Shown here piece by piece: positions 54,184 to 62,536 of a stretch of 64,000 nucleotides of DNA. Origin of the DNA: Flavobacterium gawalongense (GTDB taxonomy: Bacteria > Bacteroidota > Bacteroidia > Flavobacteriales > Flavobacteriaceae); contig NZ_VJZP01000001.1 of the NCBI RefSeq assembly GCF_007097265.1, positions 287,314 to 351,313 of the forward strand, read 5' to 3'. A model generated the notes under the pieces. It did no database searches, was not told the origin of the DNA, and was given only the letters and a program-made list of their open reading frames with translations. A program made the position numbers and the translations under genes. How positions within the stretch are numbered: position 1 is the stretch's first letter; the number at the start of each line of letters is the position of its first letter.

Positions 54184-54573
54184 TCAGAGTTTTAATTTTA
54201 ACAAATTTGGTATTTTATCTTTATTTAAAAAAATTAAAGTAAGACAACTAAATAAGATTATGTTAGCCAACGCAAATAGCGTTCCACCATCATTTTCTAT
54301 TTCAATTCCAAGAACAAATAGATGTGAAAAAATAGCACCAACCATTATTCCGCAACCTAATAATGCTCCAAACAATGTAGTTCTGGGTATTAAAATTAGA
54401 ATTACAGTAATCAATTCTAAAATTCCAGTACCAATTCTTCCATAAGGTTCTACTCCCAAAGCAGTAAAAATATAAATACTTTCCTCGGCGGCAGTAAATT
54501 TAAAATATAACGTTTGTGACAAAATTACTGCCACTGTAATACGTAAAACCCAAGATAAAATAGTTGTTTTCAT
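54184..54573 (-). CDS. DoxX-like small membrane protein
   Basis: A 129-aa protein with four transmembrane helices. The pattern ITVAVILSQTLYFKFTAAEESIYIF and GILELITVILILIPRTTLFGALLGCGIMVGAIFSH fits the DoxX/DoxD-like family, some members of which take part in redox processes in the membrane. It lies 10 bp after the YHS gene and 1 bp before DinB. Confidence 0.82.
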   Translation of the reverse strand: MKTTILSWVLRITVAVILSQTLYFKFTAAEESIYIFTALGVEPYGRIGTGILELITVILILIPRTTLFGALLGCGIMVGAIFSHLFVLGIEIENDGGTLFALANIILFSCLTLIFLNKDKIPNLLKLKL

Positions 54574-54583
54574 GATTCCAGTT

Positions 54584-55092
54584 TTATTTGATTATTTTTT
54601 TCCAATTACTCTCTGCTTTTGACTTTAAATCAGCTTGGTCTTTATTCCAACTTTTCAATGTATTATTGAAATAAGCATTATAAAATAAATATAATTTTTC
54701 GTCAACAATCTTAAAAGTTTGTGGGTTTATCTCCACTTTTTCGCCGGAATCCCCATCGCATAAGCACACCAGCCTCCAAATTGTGGTTCATATTTTAAAG
54801 GATTTTTCAAGAAATATTCTCTATTTACTGGTATCGAAAAATTATATGTAATCCCTTCATACGATGCCGTTAATTCTTTTTTCCCCTTCACAGCTTTACC
54901 TTGTTTAAAATAAGCGACTGGGTCGTAACCTTGTAAGGCAACTTTACGTTCTAAATTGAAATGAGTTAATCGACTATTTTCGTTTTGTGCAACTGTTGTT
55001 AATGAAATAATACTAACGAACATATAGAGAATTTGTTTTTTACGCCACAATTTAAAATTGCTTTTTTGGCATTCATGAATCTTCGATTTCAT
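54584..55092 (-). pseudogene. YHS-domain secreted protein gene with a -1 frameshift
   Basis: Two overlapping frames together encode one YHS-domain protein. The first (start 55092) has a hydrophobic N-terminal segment (ILYMFVSIISLTTVAQ) and ALQGYDPVAYFKQGKAV, then reads GGWCAYAMGIPAKKWR and stops at 54727. The second continues as GDSGEKVEINPQTF... to 54584. Adding one G to the G4 run (plus-strand C4 at 54751-54754) restores GGWCAYAMGDSGEK. YHS proteins of this type bind metals. The break is either a real mutation or a sequencing error in a homopolymer. Confidence 0.85.
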
Positions 55093-55132
55093 TGTATTTT
55101 AATTTAAAAAGAAACTTCGTTTATTTCTTAAA

Positions 55133-55140
55133 CAAAGATA
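55133..55140 (-). promoter_or_regulatory. -7 box of the YHS-DoxX-DinB-NRDE-ATP-grasp-LysE run
   Basis: Minus-strand TATCTTTG (complement of 55133-55140), 40 nt before the YHS ATG at 55092. No TTG at the expected -33 distance. It lies just downstream of the Crp/Fnr gene, whose product is a candidate regulator. Confidence 0.5.
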
Positions 55141-55198
55141 TTTAGAATCAAAAAAGCCATTTGTCAGCTACTTTACAATAGATACGAAATAATTGAAA

Positions 55199-55876
55199 CT
55201 ACAGTTTTGAGATATCCGAAATAATGATTTCTTTTCGGTTATAAATCAGTGTTCCGTTAGTTTCCATTTCATTGAGTAATTGAGTCGCAGTCTGTCTTGA
55301 AGTACAAATAATCTGTGCAATATCGTTTTGTGTCAGATAATTTTCAATCACTACTTTATTCCCTATCCTTTTACCTGCTTTTTCAGCCCAATCTTTTAGA
55401 AACTGAAACAATCTGGTTTTGGCATCTTTAGAAATCAAATTAGAATAACTGTTCTTGATCCGTTTCATTTTTAAACCCACAAATTTGGTATAAGAAAGTG
55501 CCAAACTTGGATTTCGCAACAATAAATCTTCAAAGTCAGCCATTAGAAAACTACAAATAGCCACGTCATCAGAAAGTACTTTTGCATATTCATTCGTTTG
55601 ATCATCGGTTTCTAAAGTCAGCTCTCCGAATAAATCCCCTTTTTGAATAATATCTTTTATAGTTTCATTTCCGTCTTCATCAACTGCTACGATTTTAATA
55701 TTTCCTTTTTTCAGCAGAAAAATTCTTGGCACATCTGAAGAGAAAAAATAAATAATTTCGCCTTTCTGGGCTTTTTTAAAACCGGTAATAATGCACAATT
55801 GCTTGATTTGTCCAAAACTCAAAGTCCGAAACAATTTATAATCGCGCAAATACCAATATTTTAAATCTTCGTACAT
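55199..55876 (-). CDS. Crp/Fnr-family transcriptional regulator
   Basis: A 225-aa regulator with an N-terminal cyclic-nucleotide-binding-type beta-roll (KGEIIYFFSSDVPRIFLLKKGNIKI, GDLFGELTLE) and a C-terminal winged helix (ENYLTQNDIAQIICTSRQTATQLLNEME). The recognition helix has TSRQTATQLL. No cysteine cluster for an Fe-S centre is visible, so it is Crp-like rather than Fnr-like. It lies upstream of the YHS operon on the same strand and may control it. Confidence 0.9.
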   Translation of the reverse strand: MYEDLKYWYLRDYKLFRTLSFGQIKQLCIITGFKKAQKGEIIYFFSSDVPRIFLLKKGNIKIVAVDEDGNETIKDIIQKGDLFGELTLETDDQTNEYAKVLSDDVAICSFLMADFEDLLLRNPSLALSYTKFVGLKMKRIKNSYSNLISKDAKTRLFQFLKDWAEKAGKRIGNKVVIENYLTQNDIAQIICTSRQTATQLLNEMETNGTLIYNRKEIIISDISKL

Positions 55877-55923
55877 GAAAGTAAATCTTTCAGTAAATAT
55901 ATTAAAAAAACGATTTGAAAAAC

Positions 55924-55957
55924 AAAACCCTTTCCAATCGAAATTGGAAAGGGTTTT
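55924..55957. terminator. Perfect 15-bp terminator hairpin between the acyl-CoA dehydrogenase and Crp genes
   Basis: Arms 55924-55938 and 55943-55957 (AAAACCCTTTCCAAT / ATTGGAAAGGGTTTT) pair perfectly; the loop is CGAA on the plus strand, TTCG on the minus strand. It follows the acyl-CoA dehydrogenase stop codon at 55977. Confidence 0.9.
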
Positions 55958-55976
55958 AATAGCTATAAAATTTTAT

Positions 55977-57116
55977 TTAAGAAACTAGTGTTCTTGAAAT
56001 TACTATACGTTGAATTTCAGAAGTTCCCTCATATATTTGAGTAATTTTAGCATCACGCATCATGCGCTCCACATGATACTCGGCTACATAGCCATTTCCA
56101 CCATGAATTTGAACTGCTTCAATAGTAGTATCCATCGCAGTTTGGGAAGCAAATAACTTGGCCATTGCTCCAGATTGAGAAATATCCATTCCTAAATCTT
56201 TTTCAGAAGCGGCTTTAAAACACAACATTCTGGCAGCCATAATTTGAGTTGCCATATCCGCTAATTTAAAAGCGATAGCTTGATGTTTGAAAATTTCTTT
56301 TCCAAAAGCTTTACGTTCTTGTGAATATTTTAAGGCCAATTCATAAGCACCAGTGGCAATTCCCAATGCTTGGGAAGCAATTCCTATTCTTCCGCCATTT
56401 AGTACACTCATCGCAAAATTGAATCCAAATCCATCTGCTCCGATTCGGTTTTCCTTTGGTACTCTAACATCATTAAACATTAAAGAATGGGTATCCGAAC
56501 CACGAATTCCCATTTTTTTCTCTTTTGGACCGATATCAAAACCTGCCCAACCTTTTTCAACAATAAAAGCATTAATCCCTTTATGTCCTTTTTCAATATC
56601 GGTTTGAGCAATTACAATATATGTTGAAGCTGAAGATCCATTAGTAATCCAGTTTTTGGTTCCATTCAATAAGTAATAATCTCCCTTATCGATTGCAGTC
56701 GTTTTTTGCGAAGTTGCATCAGAACCCGCTTCAGGTTCAGACAAACAAAAAGCACCTATTACTTCTCCTTTGGCAAGAGGAACTAAATATTTCATTTTTT
56801 GTTCTTCATTACAATACTTTTCTAAACCTGCACAAACTAAAGAGTTATTTACAGACATTACAACTGCAGAAGATGCATCTATTTTTGCAATTTCAGTTAT
56901 CGCCAAAACATAAGAAATGCTATCCAATCCGGAACCACCATATTTAGGATCCACCATCATTCCTAAAAAACCAAGCTCAGCCATTTTTTTCACCTGCTCC
57001 GTTGGAAATTTAGAAAATTCATCTCTTTCTATGACACCTGGCAATAATTCGTTTTGAGCAAAATCTTTAGCTGCTTGCTGAATCATTAACTGCTCTTCGG
57101 TTAGATTAAAATCCAT
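55977..57116 (-). CDS. Acyl-CoA dehydrogenase
   Basis: A 379-aa FAD-dependent dehydrogenase. Family signatures are present: GAFCLSEPEAGSDATSQ and the C-terminal QIYEGTSEIQRIVISR, with the catalytic glutamate at YEGTSE. The length and motifs are closest to short-chain (butyryl-CoA) dehydrogenases; substrate is inferred. It stands alone and is followed by a strong terminator. The 232-bp gap upstream (57117-57348) is AT-rich and shows no clear feature. Confidence 0.93.
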   Translation of the reverse strand: MDFNLTEEQLMIQQAAKDFAQNELLPGVIERDEFSKFPTEQVKKMAELGFLGMMVDPKYGGSGLDSISYVLAITEIAKIDASSAVVMSVNNSLVCAGLEKYCNEEQKMKYLVPLAKGEVIGAFCLSEPEAGSDATSQKTTAIDKGDYYLLNGTKNWITNGSSASTYIVIAQTDIEKGHKGINAFIVEKGWAGFDIGPKEKKMGIRGSDTHSLMFNDVRVPKENRIGADGFGFNFAMSVLNGGRIGIASQALGIATGAYELALKYSQERKAFGKEIFKHQAIAFKLADMATQIMAARMLCFKAASEKDLGMDISQSGAMAKLFASQTAMDTTIEAVQIHGGNGYVAEYHVERMMRDAKITQIYEGTSEIQRIVISRTLVS

Positions 57117-57348
57117 AACTATATATCGTTTATTTTATTAAAATTTCAACTCTACAAATAAAAGTAAAATTACTCAATTACAATCCTTAAATTTACAGCT
57201 TAAGAAAGTTTTTTATATTTTTTACTTTTTGTTTTAAAATTGATGATTATTTTGAGTTGCACACATTAAATTACTTTTTATTTAAAAAAAGCATCCAAAG
57301 ATACTTTTTTATTATGAAATTATCAATTTTGATTTATAAATTTATTCA

Positions 57349-58419
57349 ATGAAAGAAGATTACTATAACGTTATCGGAGTAATGTCAGGAACTTCGCTTG
57401 ATGGAGTCGATTTAGCACATATTCAATTTAGTGTAAAGAACAATAAATGGACTTTCGAAATTCTTGAAAGTGAAACTATAGCCTATAGTTCAAGTTGGAT
57501 AAAAAGCCTAAAATCTGCGGTAGATTATTCTAAAGAACAACTCGAAAAATTAAATCAGAACTATACGCAACTTCTCGCTTCCATTATTACAGATTTTATC
57601 GAAAAACATAAAATCGAAAACCTGGATGCCGTTTGTTCCCATGGACATACTATTTTGCATCAACCACAAAATGGTTTTACACTCCAAATTGGTAATTTAC
57701 CCGAAATGGCCTCTTTAATTCCCCAAACGGTAGTTTGCGACTTTAGAGTACAGGATGTTCAACTTGGTGGTCAAGGTGCTCCTTTGGTTCCTATTGGCGA
57801 CCGAATTTTATTTCCTCAATATGATTATTGCATGAATTTAGGCGGTTTTTCGAATGTATCTTTTGAACAAAACAAGCAACGAATTGCATTTGATATTTCA
57901 CCAGTTAACACCGTTTTGAATTTTTATGCTAATCAATTGGGATTAGATTATGATGATAAAGGTAACATTTCAAGAACTGGAAAAATCGATACTAATTTAC
58001 TAAATGAGTTAAATGCTTTAGATTTTTATCAAAAGAAATACCCGAAATCATTAGGTTTTGAGTTTGTAAAAGAAATCGTTTTACCTTTAATCGAAAGTTT
58101 CGAAATTGCTATTGAAGACAAATTATGCACTTTCACTGAACATGTAGCACAGCAAATCGCTTTGGCTTTGCCAAATAAAAAAGGAAGTCTTTTCATAACT
58201 GGTGGCGGCGCTTACAATAATTTTCTTATCGAACGTATTCAGTACTATTTACCGGAAATGAAAATCATAATTCCTTCAACTAAAATTCTGGAATTCAAAG
58301 AAGCGTTGATTTTTGCGTTGCTTGGTGTATTAAAATTGCGAGGAGAAATCAATGTTTTGAGCAGTGTTACGGGTTCTGAAATGGATCATAGCTCTGGAAA
58401 TATTTATTACTCAAAATAA
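57349..58419 (+). CDS. anmK: Anhydro-N-acetylmuramic acid kinase
   Basis: A 356-aa sugar kinase that opens the 1,6-anhydro ring of anhMurNAc and phosphorylates it to MurNAc-6-P in cell-wall recycling. The N-terminal motif GVMSGTSLDGVDLAHI and the following CSHGHTILHQPQNGFTLQIGN and GGQGAPLVPIGD segments are diagnostic. Catalytic Asp in DFRVQDVQLGGQG. Together with mpl in this window it points to active muropeptide recycling. Confidence 0.95.
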   Translation: MKEDYYNVIGVMSGTSLDGVDLAHIQFSVKNNKWTFEILESETIAYSSSWIKSLKSAVDYSKEQLEKLNQNYTQLLASIITDFIEKHKIENLDAVCSHGHTILHQPQNGFTLQIGNLPEMASLIPQTVVCDFRVQDVQLGGQGAPLVPIGDRILFPQYDYCMNLGGFSNVSFEQNKQRIAFDISPVNTVLNFYANQLGLDYDDKGNISRTGKIDTNLLNELNALDFYQKKYPKSLGFEFVKEIVLPLIESFEIAIEDKLCTFTEHVAQQIALALPNKKGSLFITGGGAYNNFLIERIQYYLPEMKIIIPSTKILEFKEALIFALLGVLKLRGEINVLSSVTGSEMDHSSGNIYYSK

Positions 58420-58454
58420 TATTAAAAATACATAATTCGCATTATTCTATTTTT

Positions 58455-58462
58455 TATATTTG
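58455..58462 (+). promoter_or_regulatory. -7 box of the glutamate dehydrogenase gene
   Basis: TATATTTG, 24 nt before the ATG at 58487. An in-frame TTG at 58460 lies inside the box and is rejected as a start. Confidence 0.55.
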
Positions 58463-58486
58463 TCAAAATTAAACATATCGCAACAA

Positions 58487-59713
58487 ATGAAAGATTTATT
58501 AAAGAAATTCGAAAATAAAGAACCTGAGATAGTTTTCCATTGGAAAGATGCCGAAACAGAAGCCGAAGGTTGGACTGTAATTAATTCTCTTCGTGGTGGT
58601 GCTGCTGGCGGTGGAACTCGTATGAGAAAAGGGTTAGATATGAATGAAGTTTTATCTTTGGCAAAAACAATGGAAGTGAAATTTTCAGTTTCAGGACCTG
58701 CTATCGGCGGTGCTAAATCCGGAATTAATTTTGACCCAAATGATCCAAGAAAAAAAGGTGTTTTGCAACGTTGGTACAAAGCAGTTTCTCCTTTATTGAA
58801 AAGTTATTACGGAACTGGTGGTGATTTGAATGTGGATGAAATTCATGAAGTGATTCCAATGACTGAAGAATGTGGAGTTTGGCATCCGCAAGAAGGTGTT
58901 TTTAATGGGCATTTCAAACCTACCGAAGCTGATAAAATCAATAGAATCGGTCAATTGCGTCAAGGTGTGGTTAAAGTGATTGAAAATCCGAAATTCTCTC
59001 CAGACGTTTCTCGAAAATATACAATTGCAGATATGATTACTGGTTTTGGCGTTGCTGAAGCAGTTCGTAGTTATTATACTATTTATGGTGGAGATGTAAA
59101 AGGCAAGAAAGCTATTGTCCAAGGTTTTGGGAATGTAGGTTCAGCTGCAGCATTTTATCTGGCTGAAATGGGAGCAAAAATCATCGGTATTATTGACAGA
59201 GATGGCGGATTGATAAATGAAGAAGGTTTTACTTTCGAAGAAATAAAAGCATTATTCCTTGCTAAAGACGGAAACAAACTGGTTGCCGAAAACATGATTC
59301 CTTTCGAAGAAATCAATCAAAAAATCTGGACAATCGGTGCTGAAATATTCACTCCTTGCGCAGCTTCCAGATTAGTGACTCAGTCTCAAATTGACAGCTT
59401 GATTGCTAATGGTCTCGAAGTAATTTCGTGTGGTGCCAATGTTCCTTTTGCCGACTCCGCCATATTTTTTGGTCCAATTATGGAAGATGTGGATCATAAA
59501 GTGAGTTTAATTCCAGATTTTATTTCTAATTGTGGAATGGCTCGCGTTTTTGCTTATTTCATGGAAAAGAAAGTACAAATGACGGATGAAGCTATCTTTC
59601 AGGATACATCGGAAACCATTAAAAAGGCAATTGAAAAAGCACACAATCTGAATCCAAGCAAAACAAATATTAGTGCTACTGCTTTTGAAATTGCATTGAA
59701 ACAGCTTACTTAA
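58487..59713 (+). CDS. Glu/Leu/Phe/Val dehydrogenase (glutamate dehydrogenase-like)
   Basis: A 408-aa amino acid dehydrogenase. The N-terminal half has the substrate-binding lysines (GGAAGGGTRMRKG, GPAIGGAKSGINFDP) and DLNVDEIHEVIPMTEECGV; the NAD(P) domain has VQGFGNVGSAAAFYL. The sequence is closest to glutamate dehydrogenases, but leucine/valine use cannot be excluded. The ATG at 58487 is chosen over the TTG at 58460 because of the promoter. Last gene before a 404-bp repeat-rich gap. Confidence 0.88.
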   Translation: MKDLLKKFENKEPEIVFHWKDAETEAEGWTVINSLRGGAAGGGTRMRKGLDMNEVLSLAKTMEVKFSVSGPAIGGAKSGINFDPNDPRKKGVLQRWYKAVSPLLKSYYGTGGDLNVDEIHEVIPMTEECGVWHPQEGVFNGHFKPTEADKINRIGQLRQGVVKVIENPKFSPDVSRKYTIADMITGFGVAEAVRSYYTIYGGDVKGKKAIVQGFGNVGSAAAFYLAEMGAKIIGIIDRDGGLINEEGFTFEEIKALFLAKDGNKLVAENMIPFEEINQKIWTIGAEIFTPCAASRLVTQSQIDSLIANGLEVISCGANVPFADSAIFFGPIMEDVDHKVSLIPDFISNCGMARVFAYFMEKKVQMTDEAIFQDTSETIKKAIEKAHNLNPSKTNISATAFEIALKQLT

Positions 59714-59818
59714 AAAAATAGTATTCTTACCATTTATCGGAACTGGGATTAAGCAGATTTTATTAAATCTATTTAATCCCTTTTCTTATTTTCAATTTTA
59801 AATAAAAGCAATCTTAAT

Positions 59819-60025
59819 TAACCCGTTGGGTGCAATTATTCAGAACGTCAGTTCGTCCCGACGCTTCGGGATTTTGTGGAGTAAAACGGAACAAAAAATG
59901 TATCGAGAACCGTTTTTAATACTAATTTTCTAGTTCTCGATATAATTTTCTTCCCGAGGCTTCGGGAGAAAATCACTCGAACTGACGAAAATTATCATCA
60001 AAAACTAATTACACCCAGCGGGTTT
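59819..60025. repeat. 207-bp nested inverted-repeat element
   Basis: Outer arms AACCCGTTGGGTGCAATTA (59819-59837) and its partner 60006-60025 pair with two or three mismatches; inner arms CGTCAGTTCG (59846-59855) and CGAACTGACG (59978-59987) pair perfectly; then two small hairpins (TCCCGACGCTTCGGGA and TCCCGAGGCTTCGGGA) and a central 10-bp stem TATCGAGAAC/GTTCTCGATA (59901-59910/59933-59942). Nothing in it looks coding. It fills most of the 59714-60117 gap. Confidence 0.8.
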
Positions 60026-60117
60026 ATTTATATTCTCTCCCTAGCTTTTTACTCTTGACAATTTTTAGTACTTTTCAACGTTTTTTAGTAATACACTTTT
60101 TTAAATTTAAAATACAA

Positions 60118-61017
60118 ATGAGTTCCACCATTTCATCAGACCAAAAGAAATCTTTAGCCATATCCATTCTTTTGTATGCGACAATGTTGTTAATTTTATT
60201 TTTCATCCGATTTTGGCCTCCATCAAACATGGCTGAACTTGCCGGCGGAGGAGGTGGCGGAGGTGTTACCGTGAATTTCGGAGACAGCGATTTAGGTTCC
60301 GGGGCAAATTATAAAAGTGAAGTTCTGGAAGTAAAAAACCAAACTAAACAAACGCCAACAAAAACGACTCCAGACGAAGCTATTTTATCTCAGGAAAACA
60401 GCAATGAAGAAAGCGTTGTCATTCCGCAAAAAGAAAAAACTAAAAAACCTATTACTGTTGTAAAAGAGGAACCAAAACCAGTGGTTGTAAAACCTAAAGT
60501 TTCCAATAATACAAATGATGCGTTATCCAGTATTCTAAAAGGTTCTAATAAAGGCGGTGATGGTGATGACAAAGCAACCGGAAATAAAGGAAAATCAAAC
60601 GGAAGTTTAAGCTCTAATGGCTACTATGGAACTGGAGGTTCCGGTGGCGGAACAGGCGGCGGAAATGGCACTGGAACCGGAATAGGAACTGGAAGTGGAT
60701 ACGGCTCTGGCAGCGGTGGAGGAACCGGAAGCGGATCTGGCGGTGGAGTTGGATATTCCTTAGGAAACAGGAAAGCAATTTCTAAACCCGCACCAAAATA
60801 CACTTGTAATGAGCAAGGAAAAGTTGTGGTAGAAGTATCCGTAGATAGAAATGGAAGAACAATAAATGCCGTTGCCGGTATAAAAGGGACAACTAATACA
60901 GCAAAATGTTTATTAGACCAAGCCAGAATCGCAGCGATGAATACTAAATGGGATGCCAGTGGCGATGCTCCAGAAAAACAAGTGGGCAAGATTGTTTATA
61001 ATTTCAATTTGAATTAA
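60118..61017 (+). CDS. TonB-like energy transducer with glycine-rich linker
   Basis: A 299-aa inner-membrane-anchored periplasmic protein. A single transmembrane helix (SLAISILLYATMLLILFFIRF, about residues 12-32) is followed by a Lys/Pro/Glu region (PVVVKPKVSNN), a glycine/serine-rich tract (about 175-220, GTGTGIGTGSGYGSGSGGG) and a C-terminal TonB-like domain (CNEQGKVVVEVSVDRNGRTINAVAG... KIVYNFNLN). It most likely transmits proton-motive energy from ExbB/ExbD, encoded convergently just downstream, to outer-membrane transporters. The ATG at 60118 is preferred to a TTG at 60055. The long Gly tract is unusual for TonB, whose linker is normally Pro-rich. Confidence 0.78.
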   Translation: MSSTISSDQKKSLAISILLYATMLLILFFIRFWPPSNMAELAGGGGGGGVTVNFGDSDLGSGANYKSEVLEVKNQTKQTPTKTTPDEAILSQENSNEESVVIPQKEKTKKPITVVKEEPKPVVVKPKVSNNTNDALSSILKGSNKGGDGDDKATGNKGKSNGSLSSNGYYGTGGSGGGTGGGNGTGTGIGTGSGYGSGSGGGTGSGSGGGVGYSLGNRKAISKPAPKYTCNEQGKVVVEVSVDRNGRTINAVAGIKGTTNTAKCLLDQARIAAMNTKWDASGDAPEKQVGKIVYNFNLN

Positions 61018-61059
61018 AGCTATAACACGAATTGACAGGAATGAAACACCCCTTAAACT

Positions 61060-61129
61060 TGTCATTCCGACGAAGGAGGAATCACATTTGTTGCTCTCGC
61101 TATGTGATTTCTCCTTCGTCGGAATGACA
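61060..61129. repeat. 28-bp-arm hairpin repeat downstream of the TonB-like gene
   Basis: Arms 61060-61087 and 61102-61129 (TGTCATTCCGACGAAGGAG...) pair with a single mismatch; loop 14 nt. Sequences like GTCATTCCGACGAAGGAGGAATC are well-known dispersed repeats in Bacteroidetes genomes. Confidence 0.8.
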
Positions 61130-61207
61130 AAAAATTTCTTATCGATTTAGTGGTTTAGGAATTTGCGTGAGGGATATGAGCAAGTACCAAAGTACTGCGG
61201 TTAGCCC

Positions 61208-61270
61208 GACCGCAATAGAAAAAGGGGCTAATCAACACAAAACTGATTAGCCCCTTTTTCTATTGTGGTC
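61208..61270. terminator. 27-bp bidirectional terminator hairpin between tonB-like and exbD
   Basis: Arms 61208-61234 and 61244-61270 pair with one mismatch (core AAAAAGGGGCTAATCA / TGATTAGCCCCTTTTT), A-rich on one side and T-rich on the other. It separates two convergent units. Confidence 0.85.
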
Positions 61271-61282
61271 ACGCCCAAAAAT

Positions 61283-61311
61283 GCGATTGCTTCGTAAAAA
61301 CTCGCAATGAC
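61283..61311. repeat. GCGATTGCTTCG...CGCAATGAC dispersed repeat
   Basis: A short element (GCGATTGCTTCG, then CTCGCAATGAC) of the type GTCATTGCGAG...GAAGCAATC that is scattered in many bacterial genomes. It ends 2 bp before the exbD stop codon. Confidence 0.55.
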
Positions 61312-61313
61312 AC

Positions 61314-61709
61314 TTACTTTGGACTCGTGGCAATCACAAACTTCAGATTATTCTTTACCCCAATTTGCAATACGTCAACTAAGTCTTGTACTTGTAAATT
61401 GAATGGGATTCTCACAATAACCGTCTGGTCTTTCTCTGTGTTCATTTTAGACATTAAAGTTGTTTCCAATTCTTCAAATGAAACAGCTTGCTTATCAATA
61501 TAGAATTTCTTGTCCTCGGTAACGGACAAACTTATGTATTGCTTGTTTGTTTTTTCATTGGACTTAGCTTTTGGCAAAGTCATTTTTATAACATTGGGAT
61601 TAGCCAAAGTGGATATAATTAGAAAAAACAACAACAAGAAAAACATAATGTCACTTAATGAGGAAGTCGCTACCTCGGCATGAAATCTTCTTTTTCGTTT
61701 TATAGACAT
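61314..61709 (-). CDS. exbD: ExbD/TolR-family biopolymer transport protein
   Basis: A 131-aa inner-membrane protein with one N-terminal transmembrane helix (LSDIMFFLLLFFLIISTLANP) containing the conserved aspartate of the proton path (the D in SDIMFFLL), and a periplasmic domain (KSNEKTNKQYISLSVTEDKKFYID). With ExbB and TonB it couples the proton gradient to outer-membrane transport. It lies 3 bp after exbB, co-transcribed, and convergent with the TonB-like gene. Confidence 0.92.
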   Translation of the reverse strand: MSIKRKRRFHAEVATSSLSDIMFFLLLFFLIISTLANPNVIKMTLPKAKSNEKTNKQYISLSVTEDKKFYIDKQAVSFEELETTLMSKMNTEKDQTVIVRIPFNLQVQDLVDVLQIGVKNNLKFVIATSPK

Positions 61710-61712
61710 ATA

Positions 61713-62408
61713 TTAAGATCTTTGAATAATATTCACAAACTCCAGTATCTGTTTTTGAATTTTTAAAGCAAAATTATCAATCTTACCGTTTAATAAATGA
61801 TATCCACTATAAGCAATAATACCAACTATTAATCCAGCTCCACTACTGATCATTTTCTCGTATAATCCTCCGGAAATATTACCAATACTGATATTTTCAG
61901 TAACTGAGATACTATAAAATATTTTAATTACACCTGAAATAGTTCCAATAAACCCTAACGTAGGTGCAATTCCGGCAATAAGTCCCAAATGGCCTAAATG
62001 CTTTTCCATTTCTCCTATTTCGATATCTGCAGCGCGATCCATATTGGATTCAATCTCAATAATTGGTCTCCCAATAACAAGAATACCTTCTTTTACAATA
62101 TTTCCTGAAGCTGTATTATTTCTTTCCGCAATAGATCGAGCCAAATCGAGATTCCCTGAATTTAGATTATCACGTACATCTCTCATCAAAAGATTATCGA
62201 TTTTTGATGCTTTACTGATATACAAGTAGCGCTCTATAATCAAATAAAAAGTGTAAAATAATAGAATTCCAATTGGGATTAGCCACACACCACCTTTTAA
62301 AAGAAATCCTAAAGTAGATATTTCAGTGTTTGGGGCAATTTTTTCGATAACTACGTTTGATGCAGCGTTGGTAATGGTGTCGGCCTGTAATTGTATAAAA
62401 CTAAACAT
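61713..62408 (-). CDS. exbB: ExbB/TolQ/MotA-family proton channel protein
   Basis: A 231-aa inner-membrane protein with three transmembrane helices. The family motif GHLGLIAGIAPTLGFIGTISGVIKIF (residues about 132-157) and SSGAGLIVGIIAYSGYHLLNG (last helix) are clear. It forms a pentameric proton channel with ExbD. The N-terminus has an extra periplasmic stretch (MFSFIQLQADTITNAASN). It heads the exbB-exbD operon, 128 bp from the divergent folC. Confidence 0.93.
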   Translation of the reverse strand: MFSFIQLQADTITNAASNVVIEKIAPNTEISTLGFLLKGGVWLIPIGILLFYTFYLIIERYLYISKASKIDNLLMRDVRDNLNSGNLDLARSIAERNNTASGNIVKEGILVIGRPIIEIESNMDRAADIEIGEMEKHLGHLGLIAGIAPTLGFIGTISGVIKIFYSISVTENISIGNISGGLYEKMISSGAGLIVGIIAYSGYHLLNGKIDNFALKIQKQILEFVNIIQRS

Positions 62409-62536
62409 ATAATATTATTGTATTTTAATCATTAATTCTAAAAATTATTTCAATTTTGCAATAAAGATACTTTTCGATGTACTATTAAACTAAAAAAATC
62501 GAAAAATATTTTAAACAACTCTATTTTATTACAAAA

